From JAVVXB01 sp036651815 (lineage in GTDB: Bacteria; Bacillota; Clostridia; Christensenellales; CAG-138), in the NCBI GenBank assembly GCA_036651815.1, contig JAVVXB010000010.1, forward strand, positions 1 through 64,000: 64,000 nt of DNA, written 5' to 3'. A program made the position numbers and the translations under genes. The notes beneath the pieces were generated by a model that was not told the DNA's origin, did no database searches, and saw nothing but the letters and a program-made list of their open reading frames with translations. Shown here piece after piece: positions 33,688-42,650 of the stretch. Positions within the stretch are counted from its first letter, which is position 1. Each line of letters starts with the position of its first letter.

Positions 33688-34865
33688 ATATCATGTTCTT
33701 CCTTCATTTTTTGAATTTCGCCTTTTCTGTATCCCAACGCACCATAAATCTCCTCATTGTGCTGACCCAGTGTGGGTGCGCCCCGAAAGAGCTGCTCGGG
33801 CATTCCGGAAAAGTGCACCGGAAACCCCTGCATGGGAATATTGCCAAGGCCTTCGTACGGCACATCGATAATCTGCCGGTTATGCATCATCTGCGGCAAC
33901 TGTATAAACTCGTGTACACTCAGCACCTTCGCCGCAGGAATGCCCGCCTGCTCCAACTGCGAAATAACATCTTCCGTCGTACGTTGTTTAACCCATTCTG
34001 CTACATAAGCATTGACTTCTTTAGCATGATCATGGCGCACCGGTACCGTAAGAAACCGTTCGTCCGAAAGCAGTTCCGGACGGCCAATCAGATGCGCCAG
34101 CTTTTCCCAATGTGCCTGTGGTGCAGCCACAATATAGACATACTCGCTGTTTTTGTCCTTGAAACATCCAACGGGCGCCGTGCATTTATCCAGGTTCCCA
34201 ATTCGGTTCCTGCGCTTTTGTAATAGGATATCCTCCGGGATAGCATCGACCAAAAGACTTGCCGCCGTATCCAGCAGGGATGCTTCGACTCGCTGCCCTT
34301 CTCCCGTTTTTTCTCGCTGAAGTAATGCAGCAAGAACCGCATAAGCACAATAGACGGAGGTACAGTAATCAATCACAAAGGTGCCCATGAGATACGGCTC
34401 ACCGCCCGGATCGCCCGTCAAGCTCATCAACCCGCTCGTGGCCTGCAAAATACTGTCAAAGCCTGCTTTATTTGCCATGGGTCCCGTCTGTCCAAACCCG
34501 GAAATGGAAACAAGAATCAGCCGCGGATTCAGCCGGTGCAGTTCCTCACAACCCAGGCCCATCTTGTCCATAATCCCCGGACGATAGTTTTCCACCAGCA
34601 CATCTGCTTCGAGAATCAACTTTCGCAACAGTTCCTTGCCTTTTTCCGTTCGGGTATTCAGCGTAACTCCGCGCTTGTTCCGGTTGAATACCATATAATA
34701 AAAGCTTTCGCCATCGATGGCCGGCTCATACTCCCGCACCGGCTCTCCCTCAGGCGACTCCACCTTAATCACGTCCGCGCCAAGGTTGCCAAGCAACGTG
34801 CAGGTATTGGGTCCGGCAATATACCGAGAAAGGTCAATCACCTTTACCCCTTTTAAAATCTTCAT
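33684..34865 (-). CDS. Class III (CaiB/BaiF family) CoA-transferase
   Basis: It moves CoA between carboxylic acids. The 393 residues show 'KGVKVIDLSRYIAGPNTCTLLGNLGADVIKVESPEGEPVREYEP', 'RNKRGVTLNTRTEKGKELLRKLI', 'VENYRPGIMDKMGLG' and 'VEASLLDTAASLLVD', whose Asp fits the catalytic aspartate of formyl-CoA transferase. The start at 34865 is the family start; an ATG four codons upstream is possible. It overlaps the CoA-transferase beta gene by about 30 bases. Two different CoA-transferases in a row, next to a TPP enzyme, point to a CoA-thioester intermediate. Confidence 0.88.
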   Translation of the reverse strand: MKILKGVKVIDLSRYIAGPNTCTLLGNLGADVIKVESPEGEPVREYEPAIDGESFYYMVFNRNKRGVTLNTRTEKGKELLRKLILEADVLVENYRPGIMDKMGLGCEELHRLNPRLILVSISGFGQTGPMANKAGFDSILQATSGLMSLTGDPGGEPYLMGTFVIDYCTSVYCAYAVLAALLQREKTGEGQRVEASLLDTAASLLVDAIPEDILLQKRRNRIGNLDKCTAPVGCFKDKNSEYVYIVAAPQAHWEKLAHLIGRPELLSDERFLTVPVRHDHAKEVNAYVAEWVKQRTTEDVISQLEQAGIPAAKVLSVHEFIQLPQMMHNRQIIDVPYEGLGNIPMQGFPVHFSGMPEQLFRGAPTLGQHNEEIYGALGYRKGEIQKMKEEHDI

Positions 34866-35697
34866 CGTTTCTCCCATATTCCCGATCCTCCTGCTTCAAC
34901 AAAATTCCATTGGGATCCACAAGGTTCCGAAGCAGCGTCAGTTCCTCCTGTGTGGGCATAGGCGTTTCCGGCACTGCGGAAAGATCGCCAAGATCAAATC
35001 CCGTATTTTGCACAAGATCCTCCCTTGTTACACCGGGATGGATGGATTCCACCCGCATTTTCCCTGCCTCATCAAACGTAAAAATGCACTTTGGCGTGTA
35101 TACGGCACAAGGCCCTTCGCCGCGCAGCCCCAGCTTTGCCCGCCCGCTTCGTCCCGCGGGATAGCCTACCCCGCACACGCAATCCACTTGTTCTACAAAA
35201 ACTCGCCGCTCATGATGTGGCACCATGATAAACTCCCGATTGAATTCGGCCATATGCTCTGGCACAAAGATTGGGCCGACAAGTGCGACCTTGGGATGCT
35301 CCGCAGAACCGATTCTGACACTGTTGACATTACCCGTTCGATCCACCTGCGCTCCCGAGCAAAAAGCAAAGCTGATTTCTCCTCTATGATGTGACCACGG
35401 TCCCGGCCAGGAGGTCATGTGCGCTTCGCAGGGAAGGTTTAAAAGCGAATTATCATATTCCGATTCGGGCATGTGCGTTAGCTTGGAAATATCTGGATTG
35501 ACGCACCAGCCACTAAACAGAATTGTCAGATTCGGTGCATGCGTATACTGTGCAAGCCGCATTGCCGCAAGCGGGATATTGGTGATGTAAGTTGCCGCTT
35601 CCTTTCCCGTTGCCAGGCCGGTAAAACCTACCTCGCCATCCCGAAAGCTGTGGGATAGACGAACCGCCAGAATTTCTGTTAACGTACACTTAAGCAT
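34834..35697 (-). CDS. CoA-transferase beta-subunit-like protein (glutaconate/IpdB type)
   Basis: A 287-residue NagB/CoA-transferase-fold protein that follows its partner subunit without a gap. 'LAAMRLAQYTHAPNLTILFSGWCVNPD' is the place where true class I beta subunits carry the catalytic Glu ('ESG'); here it reads 'FSG', so the Glu is missing. IpdAB, a hydrolase of steroid breakdown, shows a similar loss. 'SWPGPWSHHRGEISFAFCSGAQVDRTGNVNSV' and 'VCGVGYPAGRSGRAKLGLRGEGPCAVYTP' fit this subgroup. The reaction is unknown. Confidence 0.8.
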   Translation of the reverse strand: MLKCTLTEILAVRLSHSFRDGEVGFTGLATGKEAATYITNIPLAAMRLAQYTHAPNLTILFSGWCVNPDISKLTHMPESEYDNSLLNLPCEAHMTSWPGPWSHHRGEISFAFCSGAQVDRTGNVNSVRIGSAEHPKVALVGPIFVPEHMAEFNREFIMVPHHERRVFVEQVDCVCGVGYPAGRSGRAKLGLRGEGPCAVYTPKCIFTFDEAGKMRVESIHPGVTREDLVQNTGFDLGDLSAVPETPMPTQEELTLLRNLVDPNGILLKQEDREYGRNDEDFKRGKGD

Positions 35698-36588
35698 TTA
35701 CGCTTCCTCCAATCCGGCGAGGTTGTTTCGTCCGATCTTCTGCTGGTATTCTGTCTCATCCTTGACTCCGTACACATATTCTTCCAGATAGGAGGCAAAC
35801 GCTTCCGTTGTTTTAGCCGCCTCCACATACAATTTCATATGCGCTTCATCCTCCCGGCACTTCATCAGGGTTGAAAGGGGATGCGAACCATGTGCCAATG
35901 CCACTACAGCCTTTGTTCGGAAGGCAGGTACAGCAGTCAATTGCGGTTGCTTGCAAATTTCATTGTTGTCCACCAGCGTTTCCACCGTGGCCAGCACATT
36001 CATGGAGCTTCTGGCCATATCTACGTCCAGTGCCTGCGGCAACATTCCATGGGACTGAAGCTGAATATTTCCATAGCAATCGCCCTGATATCCGTGGAGC
36101 AGCACCACATCCGGTTTTGCAGCAGGTAGTGCCCATGCCCGTCTGCCTGTAACCGGACAGCAGTACTCAACAATATCCGGATTCTCCAATACACATTTAC
36201 AGCCGCCCAAAGAATAGCTGGGCCAGAAGGGCCATCCCTCCCGATCTGCGCGAAATCTATCGCAGGAAAGCATTTCCGGATAGTGCACAACCTTAACCGT
36301 GCCATTCTGCACCGCACGACGAAAGTTTTGCGCCAATCCATATTTTTCCATTCCCACATAGGAGGTTTCGATACGGTTTACACACCCGGCACCAATAAGC
36401 ATATCCGCATCCATCGAGTGCACCGCGCCTACAAGAACCAGATCATGCTTTCTCTGACGGATAATTTCCCGGATAATCGCCATGGGCTTTTGATACACCG
36501 CAAAACCGCCCACTGCGACACGGGCACCGTCCGGAATCTGAAAAACCAAATCGCGAATGCTGCACAGTTTTACTGTTCTTTCAGCCAT
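35698..36588 (-). CDS. CoA-transferase alpha-subunit-like protein (glutaconate/IpdA type)
   Basis: A 296-residue protein: 'IPDGARVAVGGFAVYQKPMAIIREIIRQ' is the alpha-subunit start with the glycine-rich CoA-facing turn. 'GAGCVNRIETSYVGMEKYGLAQNFRRAVQ' contains the Glu used by IpdA-like enzymes, and 'PDVVLLHGYQGDCYGNIQ' is also typical. With the next gene it forms a two-subunit enzyme. It lies nine bases after the TPP enzyme. Confidence 0.85.
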   Translation of the reverse strand: MAERTVKLCSIRDLVFQIPDGARVAVGGFAVYQKPMAIIREIIRQRKHDLVLVGAVHSMDADMLIGAGCVNRIETSYVGMEKYGLAQNFRRAVQNGTVKVVHYPEMLSCDRFRADREGWPFWPSYSLGGCKCVLENPDIVEYCCPVTGRRAWALPAAKPDVVLLHGYQGDCYGNIQLQSHGMLPQALDVDMARSSMNVLATVETLVDNNEICKQPQLTAVPAFRTKAVVALAHGSHPLSTLMKCREDEAHMKLYVEAAKTTEAFASYLEEYVYGVKDETEYQQKIGRNNLAGLEEA

Positions 36589-36597
36589 GATTTCTCC

Positions 36598-38271
36598 TTA
36601 CTCTTCACGATCTGTTTCAGCATGCCAAAGGAAAGCTTCCGGCCAAATGGAATAGCTGCCGTCAAACTCCACATTGATCAGATAAGAGCCGTCGTGGGAA
36701 CGGGCTCGTTTTACCGCATCCACAATTCCGTCGGCACTAATGACCTTTTCCCCGCCCAGTCCAAGTGCCTTTGCCACGCCCACATAATCCGCATTTTGAT
36801 ACAGATCTACGCCAAAGTAATGTCCCTCCCCAAACTTAAACAACTCTTCCTGCTTAATGTTACCGTAGGCATGATCGTTAAACACAATGATCGTCACATG
36901 CTTTGTAAAACGCGCCACGGTTTCCAGATCCCCAAGCGTCATGCCAAGCGAGCCATCGCCGATAAAGCACATAATGTCGCGCTCTGGTTCCGCGATCGAA
37001 CAACCAATACCTGCCGAAATCGAAAAGCCCATATTTCCATAGTTTACAGGCTTAAAGTAACGGTTTTTATCCGTCAGGCAAAATAGGTGTGACCACGCGC
37101 CCGGATTGCCCGCATCTACACAAATAATGCTGTCTTTGTAGAAGCACTCGTTAAGCTTCCGCATAAGAGCAACCGGTGCAACAGGGCTTACTGTTTCATC
37201 ATTAACCGGGCCGGAAAACACGTTTTTCTTCCATGCAGCATACTGACTCTGTAAATCTGCAAGCCATGCTTTCCCGGCCAATCGAGCACTTAACTTTTCA
37301 TTGAGCGCATCGAGTACCAAATGCAGTTCCCCAAGAACAGACATAGCCACGGGATACTGCTTTCCAATCTGCTCTGGCGCAAAGTCCACCTGTATGCAGT
37401 TGTTAAGCTTCAGTCCCCACCGATTGGTGGAAACGCTGGACATGCTTGAGCCCAGTACCAGTACACAGTCCGCCTCTTCCAAAATGGTTTTGGTCAACTT
37501 TGTACCATGACGCGTGCGCGCACCGAACACATGCGAGTCTTCGGCTGATACGCTGCCGATACCATTAAAGGTCGTCACCACCGGTGCATTCAGTTTTTCG
37601 GCAAGTGCCAGGACCTTTTCGCCGCAATGGCTCATTTTTACGCCATTGCCGCTCCAAATGGCAATCTTCTCAAAGGATGAGAGCTTCGTAACCAATGCAT
37701 CAATCTGGCTTTCCGGCGCCGCAAATTCCATCTTGGCACAGTAGCTCTCCACGGTTTGAGGCGTATAGTCACACTCGCCTTTCTCAATAACGTCCCGATA
37801 GAAGTCCACAACTACCGGACCTGGCCGTCCGGTCATCGCCACCCGATACGCTTCCCGCATGGCCCAAACGACTGCATCCGAATGCCGCACCGGAATATAC
37901 TTTTTCACAAGGCTACCAAACAGCAGTTCGTGATCCGCTTCCTGCGCATCCCCCCGGCCCGCTCCTGCCAACGTATTTTGAAAAACAAAAGCAATCAACG
38001 GACTGGAATCCCGCAGTGCGCCACCAATGGAGGTCAGGAGATTCGTTGCTCCCGGGCCAGTGGTTGCGAGGCACATTCCCGGCTTTCCGGTCAATCTTCC
38101 ATATGCATCTGCAGCGCCCGCTGCTACGCCCTCATGCCGGGTCTGCACAAATCGGATGTCCGCCGCTCGCAATGCGTCGGTAAAAAATAAAGTCTGTCCA
38201 CCTGGAATTCCGAACACGACCTTGGCCTGTTGCTCCATTAAAACGCTTACGGCTGCTTCTGCTGATTTCAT
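36598..38271 (-). CDS. Thiamine-diphosphate-dependent lyase/decarboxylase of the acetolactate synthase family
   Basis: A 557-residue enzyme with three TPP-family domains: the PYR domain with the catalytic Glu ('QTRHEGVAAGAADAYGR') and 'CLATTGPGATNLLTSIGGALRDSSPLIAF', the central domain ('KIAIWSGNGVKMS'), and the PP domain with 'FIGDGSLGMTLGDLETV...VFNDHAYGNIKQ'. Relatives include acetolactate synthase, oxalyl-CoA decarboxylase, 2-hydroxyacyl-CoA lyase and sulfoacetaldehyde acetyltransferase. No regulatory-subunit gene is adjacent, so biosynthetic acetolactate synthase is unlikely. Being next to CoA-transferases favours a CoA-thioester lyase or decarboxylase. The start at 38271 (AGAGA upstream) is preferred over one 23 codons earlier. 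Confidence 0.85.
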   Translation of the reverse strand: MKSAEAAVSVLMEQQAKVVFGIPGGQTLFFTDALRAADIRFVQTRHEGVAAGAADAYGRLTGKPGMCLATTGPGATNLLTSIGGALRDSSPLIAFVFQNTLAGAGRGDAQEADHELLFGSLVKKYIPVRHSDAVVWAMREAYRVAMTGRPGPVVVDFYRDVIEKGECDYTPQTVESYCAKMEFAAPESQIDALVTKLSSFEKIAIWSGNGVKMSHCGEKVLALAEKLNAPVVTTFNGIGSVSAEDSHVFGARTRHGTKLTKTILEEADCVLVLGSSMSSVSTNRWGLKLNNCIQVDFAPEQIGKQYPVAMSVLGELHLVLDALNEKLSARLAGKAWLADLQSQYAAWKKNVFSGPVNDETVSPVAPVALMRKLNECFYKDSIICVDAGNPGAWSHLFCLTDKNRYFKPVNYGNMGFSISAGIGCSIAEPERDIMCFIGDGSLGMTLGDLETVARFTKHVTIIVFNDHAYGNIKQEELFKFGEGHYFGVDLYQNADYVGVAKALGLGGEKVISADGIVDAVKRARSHDGSYLINVEFDGSYSIWPEAFLWHAETDREE

Positions 38272-38349
38272 AATTTCTCTTTTACTGTTCTTATTATGTA
38301 TCTTATTACTACAATCTGACTTGTAAAATTCTTTTGCCAAAAAACCGTT

Positions 38350-38613
38350 TTATTCGCTAAGATTTTCCACAAGCAAAGACAATGCTTCGATGGCCGCCAG
38401 CTCATCCTCTCCGTTTGCGGTAATGGTAATCGTTGTTCCCTGCACAATGCTCTGAGAGAGCACCAAAATCATAGATTTTGCGCTGACAGGCTGACCACCC
38501 GTTTTACAAACGGTGATACCGGAATGAAATTTTGCCGCACAGCGCGTAAATTCGGATGCAGGTCTGGCATGTAGCCCGGTGGGATTATTCACTGTAATCT
38601 CTTTCGATAGCAT
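38350..38613 (-). CDS. ptsH: HPr-family phosphocarrier protein
   Basis: An 87-residue HPr that passes phosphate from enzyme I to IIA. The active His is in 'NPTGLHARPASEF' and a serine in 'SAKSMILVLSQ' stands where HPr kinase acts. It is encoded 11 bases after enzyme I. Since it lies inside a catabolic operon, it may be a dedicated copy rather than the general HPr; the rest of the genome is needed to tell. Confidence 0.9.
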   Translation of the reverse strand: MLSKEITVNNPTGLHARPASEFTRCAAKFHSGITVCKTGGQPVSAKSMILVLSQSIVQGTTITITANGEDELAAIEALSLLVENLSE

Positions 38614-38624
38614 ACTCTTTCTCC

Positions 38625-40343
38625 TTATATTCCCAATCGCTTTTTTATATCGTTCTCAGTAGGAAGTTGTAGCACCTCATTGGCGAGGAGTCTGGCCTTT
38701 TCTGCTTCCATTCCGCAGATGGTCGCCTTTGCACCGGGCACAGAGGAGGCGCCCATGCTGACCTTATGAATTCCTAGCCCGACCAATACCGGCAATATAT
38801 TACTATCACCGCCCAGCTCGCCGCACACGCTTAAGGGTTTGCCTTCCGCTTTAAATGCCTCCGCTACAAAATAGATAAGCCGAAGCACTGCCGGATGATA
38901 CCCCATATAAAATGCCGATACCGTAGGATTCAGGCGGTCAACAGCAAGCGTATACTGACAAAGGTCATTGGTACCGATGCTGGCAAAATCCACTTCCTTA
39001 GCCGCCTCTTTAGCCATCAGTGCCATTGCCGGCGTTTCAATCATTATGCCAATTTTCACATCCCCGCGAAACGGTATTCCTTCAGCAGTCAATTCCTGCT
39101 GGACTTCCTTTAAATAGGCTTTTGCCTTTCTTACATCGTCCAGGCTATTCACCATAGGAAACATAATCCATAGATTGCCGTGCACACTTGCCCGATAAGC
39201 TGCGCGAAGCTGCGTTCTAAATATCTCCGGCTGCGCAAAGCAAAGTCGAAGCGCACGCAGACCCAGAAACGGATTCTCCTCCGCCGGAATTTGGATACAA
39301 TCCGTTTTTTTGTCCCCGCCGATATCCAGCGTACGCAATATCACAGGACGCTCTCCAAATGTCCGCAGTGTACGTGCATACACTTGATACTGCTCCTCTT
39401 CTGATGGTAGCGTGGAACGGGACATATAAAGGAACTCGCTCCGAAACAAACCTGCGCCGTCCACATAAGAAAGCAGGCTTTGGTATCGTGTTGGATCTGC
39501 CTCGCCGATATTGAGATGAATTTCTACCCTAAGCCCATCCTTCGTAACCGGTTCCCGCGTTAAAAAGGTACGTTCATATTCTTTCTGCTGATTAAAATCT
39601 TCCTGTTTTCTGGCATAAGCCACCTGCTCGTCAACGGACAGCTCCGTTATGATAATTCCGTCCAGTCCGTCTACCGTCACGGTTTGCCCATCCTGGAACG
39701 TCTCTAATGCGGCGTTAACGCCTAATACCGCAGGAATACCCAAACTTCTTGCCAGAATCGCTGTATGAGATGTCATGCCACCCACTTCTGTCACAATGGC
39801 AAGCACCTTGTCCGGATCCAGCGTCGCCGTTTGGGACGGCATCAAATCGTGAGCAACCAGTACGGCACCGGCAGGCAGGTGCATAAGCCCGGTTCTTCCT
39901 TCCACGTGCAGCAGATTGCGCAGAATCCGATTGGAAACATCCGCAAGATCTGTGGCCCGTTCGCGTATCAATGCGTCTTCCGATGCCCCGAGCACCTGCA
40001 TATACATACAATAAACAGTGGAAACCGCCCATTCTGCGCATTTTCCTTCATGAAGAATCGCGGCGTCAATCTCCTCACGCACCTGACAGTCCGAAATCAA
40101 ATCCTTATGCGCTTGAAAAATCTCTGCATTCTTGTTTCCCTGGGCAATGCAGCTATCATAGATTTCCTGTAATTGTTTTTCCGCCTCCGCCACCGCTGTA
40201 TGGTAACGTTCTACCTCTGCCGTCCGGGCGGATTCCTCTACCTGCTGATTCTCAAATTTCAGTTCCGTATCCACAAACCGAAACACTTTTCCCGTTACCA
40301 CACCACGGGAAACGGGGCTTCCTGAATACTTCAAATCTGTCAC
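38625..40343 (-). CDS. ptsI: PTS enzyme I (phosphoenolpyruvate-protein phosphotransferase)
   Basis: It takes phosphate from PEP and gives it to HPr. The 572 residues have the N-terminal HPr-binding part, the phospho-His motif 'GGMTSHTAILARSLGIPAV', and the PEP-binding barrel with 'GLFRSEFLYM', 'ILRTLDIGGDK', 'MFPMVNSLDDV', 'GIMIETPA', 'FASIGTNDLCQYTLAVDR' and 'SVCGELGGD'. It sits between a HAD phosphatase and HPr within the operon. Confidence 0.95.
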   Translation of the reverse strand: MTDLKYSGSPVSRGVVTGKVFRFVDTELKFENQQVEESARTAEVERYHTAVAEAEKQLQEIYDSCIAQGNKNAEIFQAHKDLISDCQVREEIDAAILHEGKCAEWAVSTVYCMYMQVLGASEDALIRERATDLADVSNRILRNLLHVEGRTGLMHLPAGAVLVAHDLMPSQTATLDPDKVLAIVTEVGGMTSHTAILARSLGIPAVLGVNAALETFQDGQTVTVDGLDGIIITELSVDEQVAYARKQEDFNQQKEYERTFLTREPVTKDGLRVEIHLNIGEADPTRYQSLLSYVDGAGLFRSEFLYMSRSTLPSEEEQYQVYARTLRTFGERPVILRTLDIGGDKKTDCIQIPAEENPFLGLRALRLCFAQPEIFRTQLRAAYRASVHGNLWIMFPMVNSLDDVRKAKAYLKEVQQELTAEGIPFRGDVKIGIMIETPAMALMAKEAAKEVDFASIGTNDLCQYTLAVDRLNPTVSAFYMGYHPAVLRLIYFVAEAFKAEGKPLSVCGELGGDSNILPVLVGLGIHKVSMGASSVPGAKATICGMEAEKARLLANEVLQLPTENDIKKRLGI

Positions 40344-40352
40344 CTCACTTAT

Positions 40353-41009
40353 TTAGATCATACTGCAAATAATTTGCTTAAGCGCAAGAGAATTTTCAGC
40401 AATTTCCACACGAGGAATCCCTTCCAGACTTTTCGGATTTCGAAATCCTTCCCCGTCCATCATTGGCAAAAAGCCGATGCCCGCCTGTTCGGATGCTCGT
40501 CCGTCATACGGACTGTCGCCCACCATAATTGCCTGACGCTTATCTTCGCAGCCAAGTGCCTCCAGGCACTGGCAAATCATCGCCGCCTTATCCCCCACGG
40601 AGTTATCCGTGTGCAGCGCAATATAATCCACCTTGGTATCAATCCCTGTGTGCATGAGGGTCATGGTCGCCAGTTGATGCTGCTTAAGCGTTGCGATGGC
40701 GCTTTTCCCACCGGCTGTTCGGATGTGCGCTAGCAGCTCCAATGTCCCCGCAAACACCTTGGTCTTGTCAATGCCCACCTGTAAATAGCATTCCCGGTAA
40801 ACCCGAGCCATTTCCTCCGTTTCGTCCATCGATACGCCATAATACTTGATAAAGGATTCCTTAAGCGGAGGGCCAATAAATTTTCGGAGGGTTTCCTCCG
40901 GGAGAATTTGCTTGTGCATCGTTTCCTGCATGCGTTGCAAAGAGGTAATAATGCCGTTTGTCGTATCCACAAGCGTTCCGTCCATATCAAAAATAAAATA
41001 CTTATACAT
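40353..41009 (-). CDS. HAD-superfamily phosphatase (phosphoglycolate phosphatase-like)
   Basis: A 218-residue HAD hydrolase: 'FIFDMDGTLVDTTNGI' carries the nucleophile Asp, and 'IMVGDSPYDGRASEQAGIGFLPM' the Mg-binding acids. The helical cap between them is type C1. It probably removes the phosphate that the PTS adds to the substrate or to an intermediate; this is inferred from its place in the operon. Confidence 0.88.
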   Translation of the reverse strand: MYKYFIFDMDGTLVDTTNGIITSLQRMQETMHKQILPEETLRKFIGPPLKESFIKYYGVSMDETEEMARVYRECYLQVGIDKTKVFAGTLELLAHIRTAGGKSAIATLKQHQLATMTLMHTGIDTKVDYIALHTDNSVGDKAAMICQCLEALGCEDKRQAIMVGDSPYDGRASEQAGIGFLPMMDGEGFRNPKSLEGIPRVEIAENSLALKQIICSMI

Positions 41010-41064
41010 TCCCTTTTGGTATGAAAGTGATGCATTTTGAATGCATCACTTTCTTTTCCGTTCT

Positions 41065-41790
41065 TTACATTTTCCAAAGCTTTAAGGCATTTTGGCGGAA
41101 AATCTTGTCCTTTGCCGCCTGGGAGAGGTTGTAATAATCAAACTTTACAATTTCACTGCCCGGATACTTGTAAGGCCAATCCGTTGCAAAGATGATCTTG
41201 TCCGGTCCGAGTTCATCGAGCGCCTTTTCGATCACTGGGATTTCCTCCTGTCCGGCGGTATCCACATATACGTTTGGCAACTCTTTCACCGCTTCAATGC
41301 AGCCGTAACCAAAGTCCAGATAGCCGATGTGTGCAAACACAAAGGTTGCTTTCGGATGGCGCTTGGCAATCGCTGCCCACTGCTGCGGTAGCGAAAGAGG
41401 GGCGGTCCCGGTATGGCAGAGAATCGGTACGTCATAGGGCGTAATTGCTTCCACGATGGAATCGATTGCGCTATTGTTATCCGGAAAATAGCCATGCTTC
41501 CAGGAGTGAAATTTCACCCCGCGCATACCCGGTTTATCCAGATACCTTTTCACCTCGTCCACCGCGCCCGGATCCCTCGGATTGATGTAGGCAAACCCAA
41601 CGATTCGATCGGGATACGCTTGCACCTGTTGTAACACGCGGTCGTTCAATTCCGCGGTCAGTACGCCGTTTAAGATGGAAAGTCCAGATTTCTCAATTTG
41701 GAACTTGTCCATGGAAGCAATTAGATCCTCCACAGTATACATGGTGCCGCGACTGCTTTTGCCCATATGGACATGAAAATCTACCAACAT
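41065..41790 (-). CDS. Amidohydrolase-2 family metal-dependent hydrolase
   Basis: A 241-residue TIM-barrel enzyme: 'DFHVHMG' (HxH metal pair), 'GVKFHSWKHGYFPDNN', 'PILCHTGTAP', 'FVFAHIGYLDFG' and 'KIIFATDWPY' with the final Asp. This family holds decarboxylases, lactonases and hydrolases. The start at 41790 has GAAAGGG upstream and avoids overlap with the IID gene. It is the first enzyme gene after the transport subunits, which suggests that it acts early on the imported compound. Confidence 0.85.
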   Translation of the reverse strand: MLVDFHVHMGKSSRGTMYTVEDLIASMDKFQIEKSGLSILNGVLTAELNDRVLQQVQAYPDRIVGFAYINPRDPGAVDEVKRYLDKPGMRGVKFHSWKHGYFPDNNSAIDSIVEAITPYDVPILCHTGTAPLSLPQQWAAIAKRHPKATFVFAHIGYLDFGYGCIEAVKELPNVYVDTAGQEEIPVIEKALDELGPDKIIFATDWPYKYPGSEIVKFDYYNLSQAAKDKIFRQNALKLWKM

Positions 41791-41821
41791 AATAACCCTT
41801 TCTTTGGAACAAACCGTTTGC

Positions 41822-42637
41822 CTACATAATCCCGATGTAGGTGGCCGCAATTGCAAACAGCATGATGATGAGCATCAATAGGATTGCGGAAACCTTGCGC
41901 TTGCTCATGATCTTGTAAACGCTGAAGGTCAGAAGAACCGGCAGCAATGCGGGCAACAGGGAATCCAATGTCTGCTGAATATTGATGGTTGCGTCGCCTG
42001 CGGTATAAACCAGATTCAGAGAGAAGCCAACGTTGGTTACCACAAATCCGCCGATCACCACGTATGCTGCAACAGAAGCCAACTCGGTGATCTTGTTGAT
42101 AAGACCGGATTTTTGGAGCTCTGCAACCAAGCTCACGCCCTTTTCATAGCCCTTGAATACGCCAAGATAACGAACGCCAAGGGTAATGATGGTCATGCCG
42201 ATGAGGAACAGAATGGGGCCAAGTACGCTGCCGCCCAGCGCCAGCGAACAAGCAATACCTGCAAGAATCGGGCGAGCGGTGCCGTTGATCAGGCTGTCGC
42301 CCAAGGCTGCCAGCGGTCCCATCAGAGCCGTTTTGGTGGAGTCGATGCTCTCTTCATCAATGTCCTTATTCACAACCAAGCGCTCTTCCATTGCCGCGGC
42401 AACACCGATCGGAATGGACGCAACCATCGGCTGAGTCAGGAACATTTGCATGTGACGATCAATAGCAGCTTGCTTCTCTTCCGGTGTTTCATAGTACTTT
42501 TCGATAATCGGCCCCATTGCATGGGTAAAGCCGATGTTCTGCATACGTTCAAAGTTCAGAGCACTTCGAATAAAGAACTGTCCGCGGAAAATTTTCCAAA
42601 GGTCTTTCCTGTCAAGTCTTTTATCTGTATTCTTCAT
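41822..42637 (-). CDS. PTS mannose/fructose/sorbose family IID component
   Basis: A 271-residue membrane protein with the IID start 'DLWKIFRGQFFIRSALNFERMQNIGFTHAMGPIIEKYY'. It also has 'VNKDIDEESIDSTKTALMGPLAALGDSLINGTARPILAGIA' and helices near the C-terminus. With IIC it forms the sugar-conducting unit. It is encoded 13 bases after IIC. Confidence 0.94.
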   Translation of the reverse strand: MKNTDKRLDRKDLWKIFRGQFFIRSALNFERMQNIGFTHAMGPIIEKYYETPEEKQAAIDRHMQMFLTQPMVASIPIGVAAAMEERLVVNKDIDEESIDSTKTALMGPLAALGDSLINGTARPILAGIACSLALGGSVLGPILFLIGMTIITLGVRYLGVFKGYEKGVSLVAELQKSGLINKITELASVAAYVVIGGFVVTNVGFSLNLVYTAGDATINIQQTLDSLLPALLPVLLTFSVYKIMSKRKVSAILLMLIIMLFAIAATYIGIM

Positions 42638-42650
42638 AACACTTTCCTCC

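Noticed and set aside
36598..38271. Assignment as biosynthetic acetolactate synthase (ilvB)
   Set aside because: There is no ilvN-type subunit or branched-chain genes nearby, and the operon is catabolic in content.
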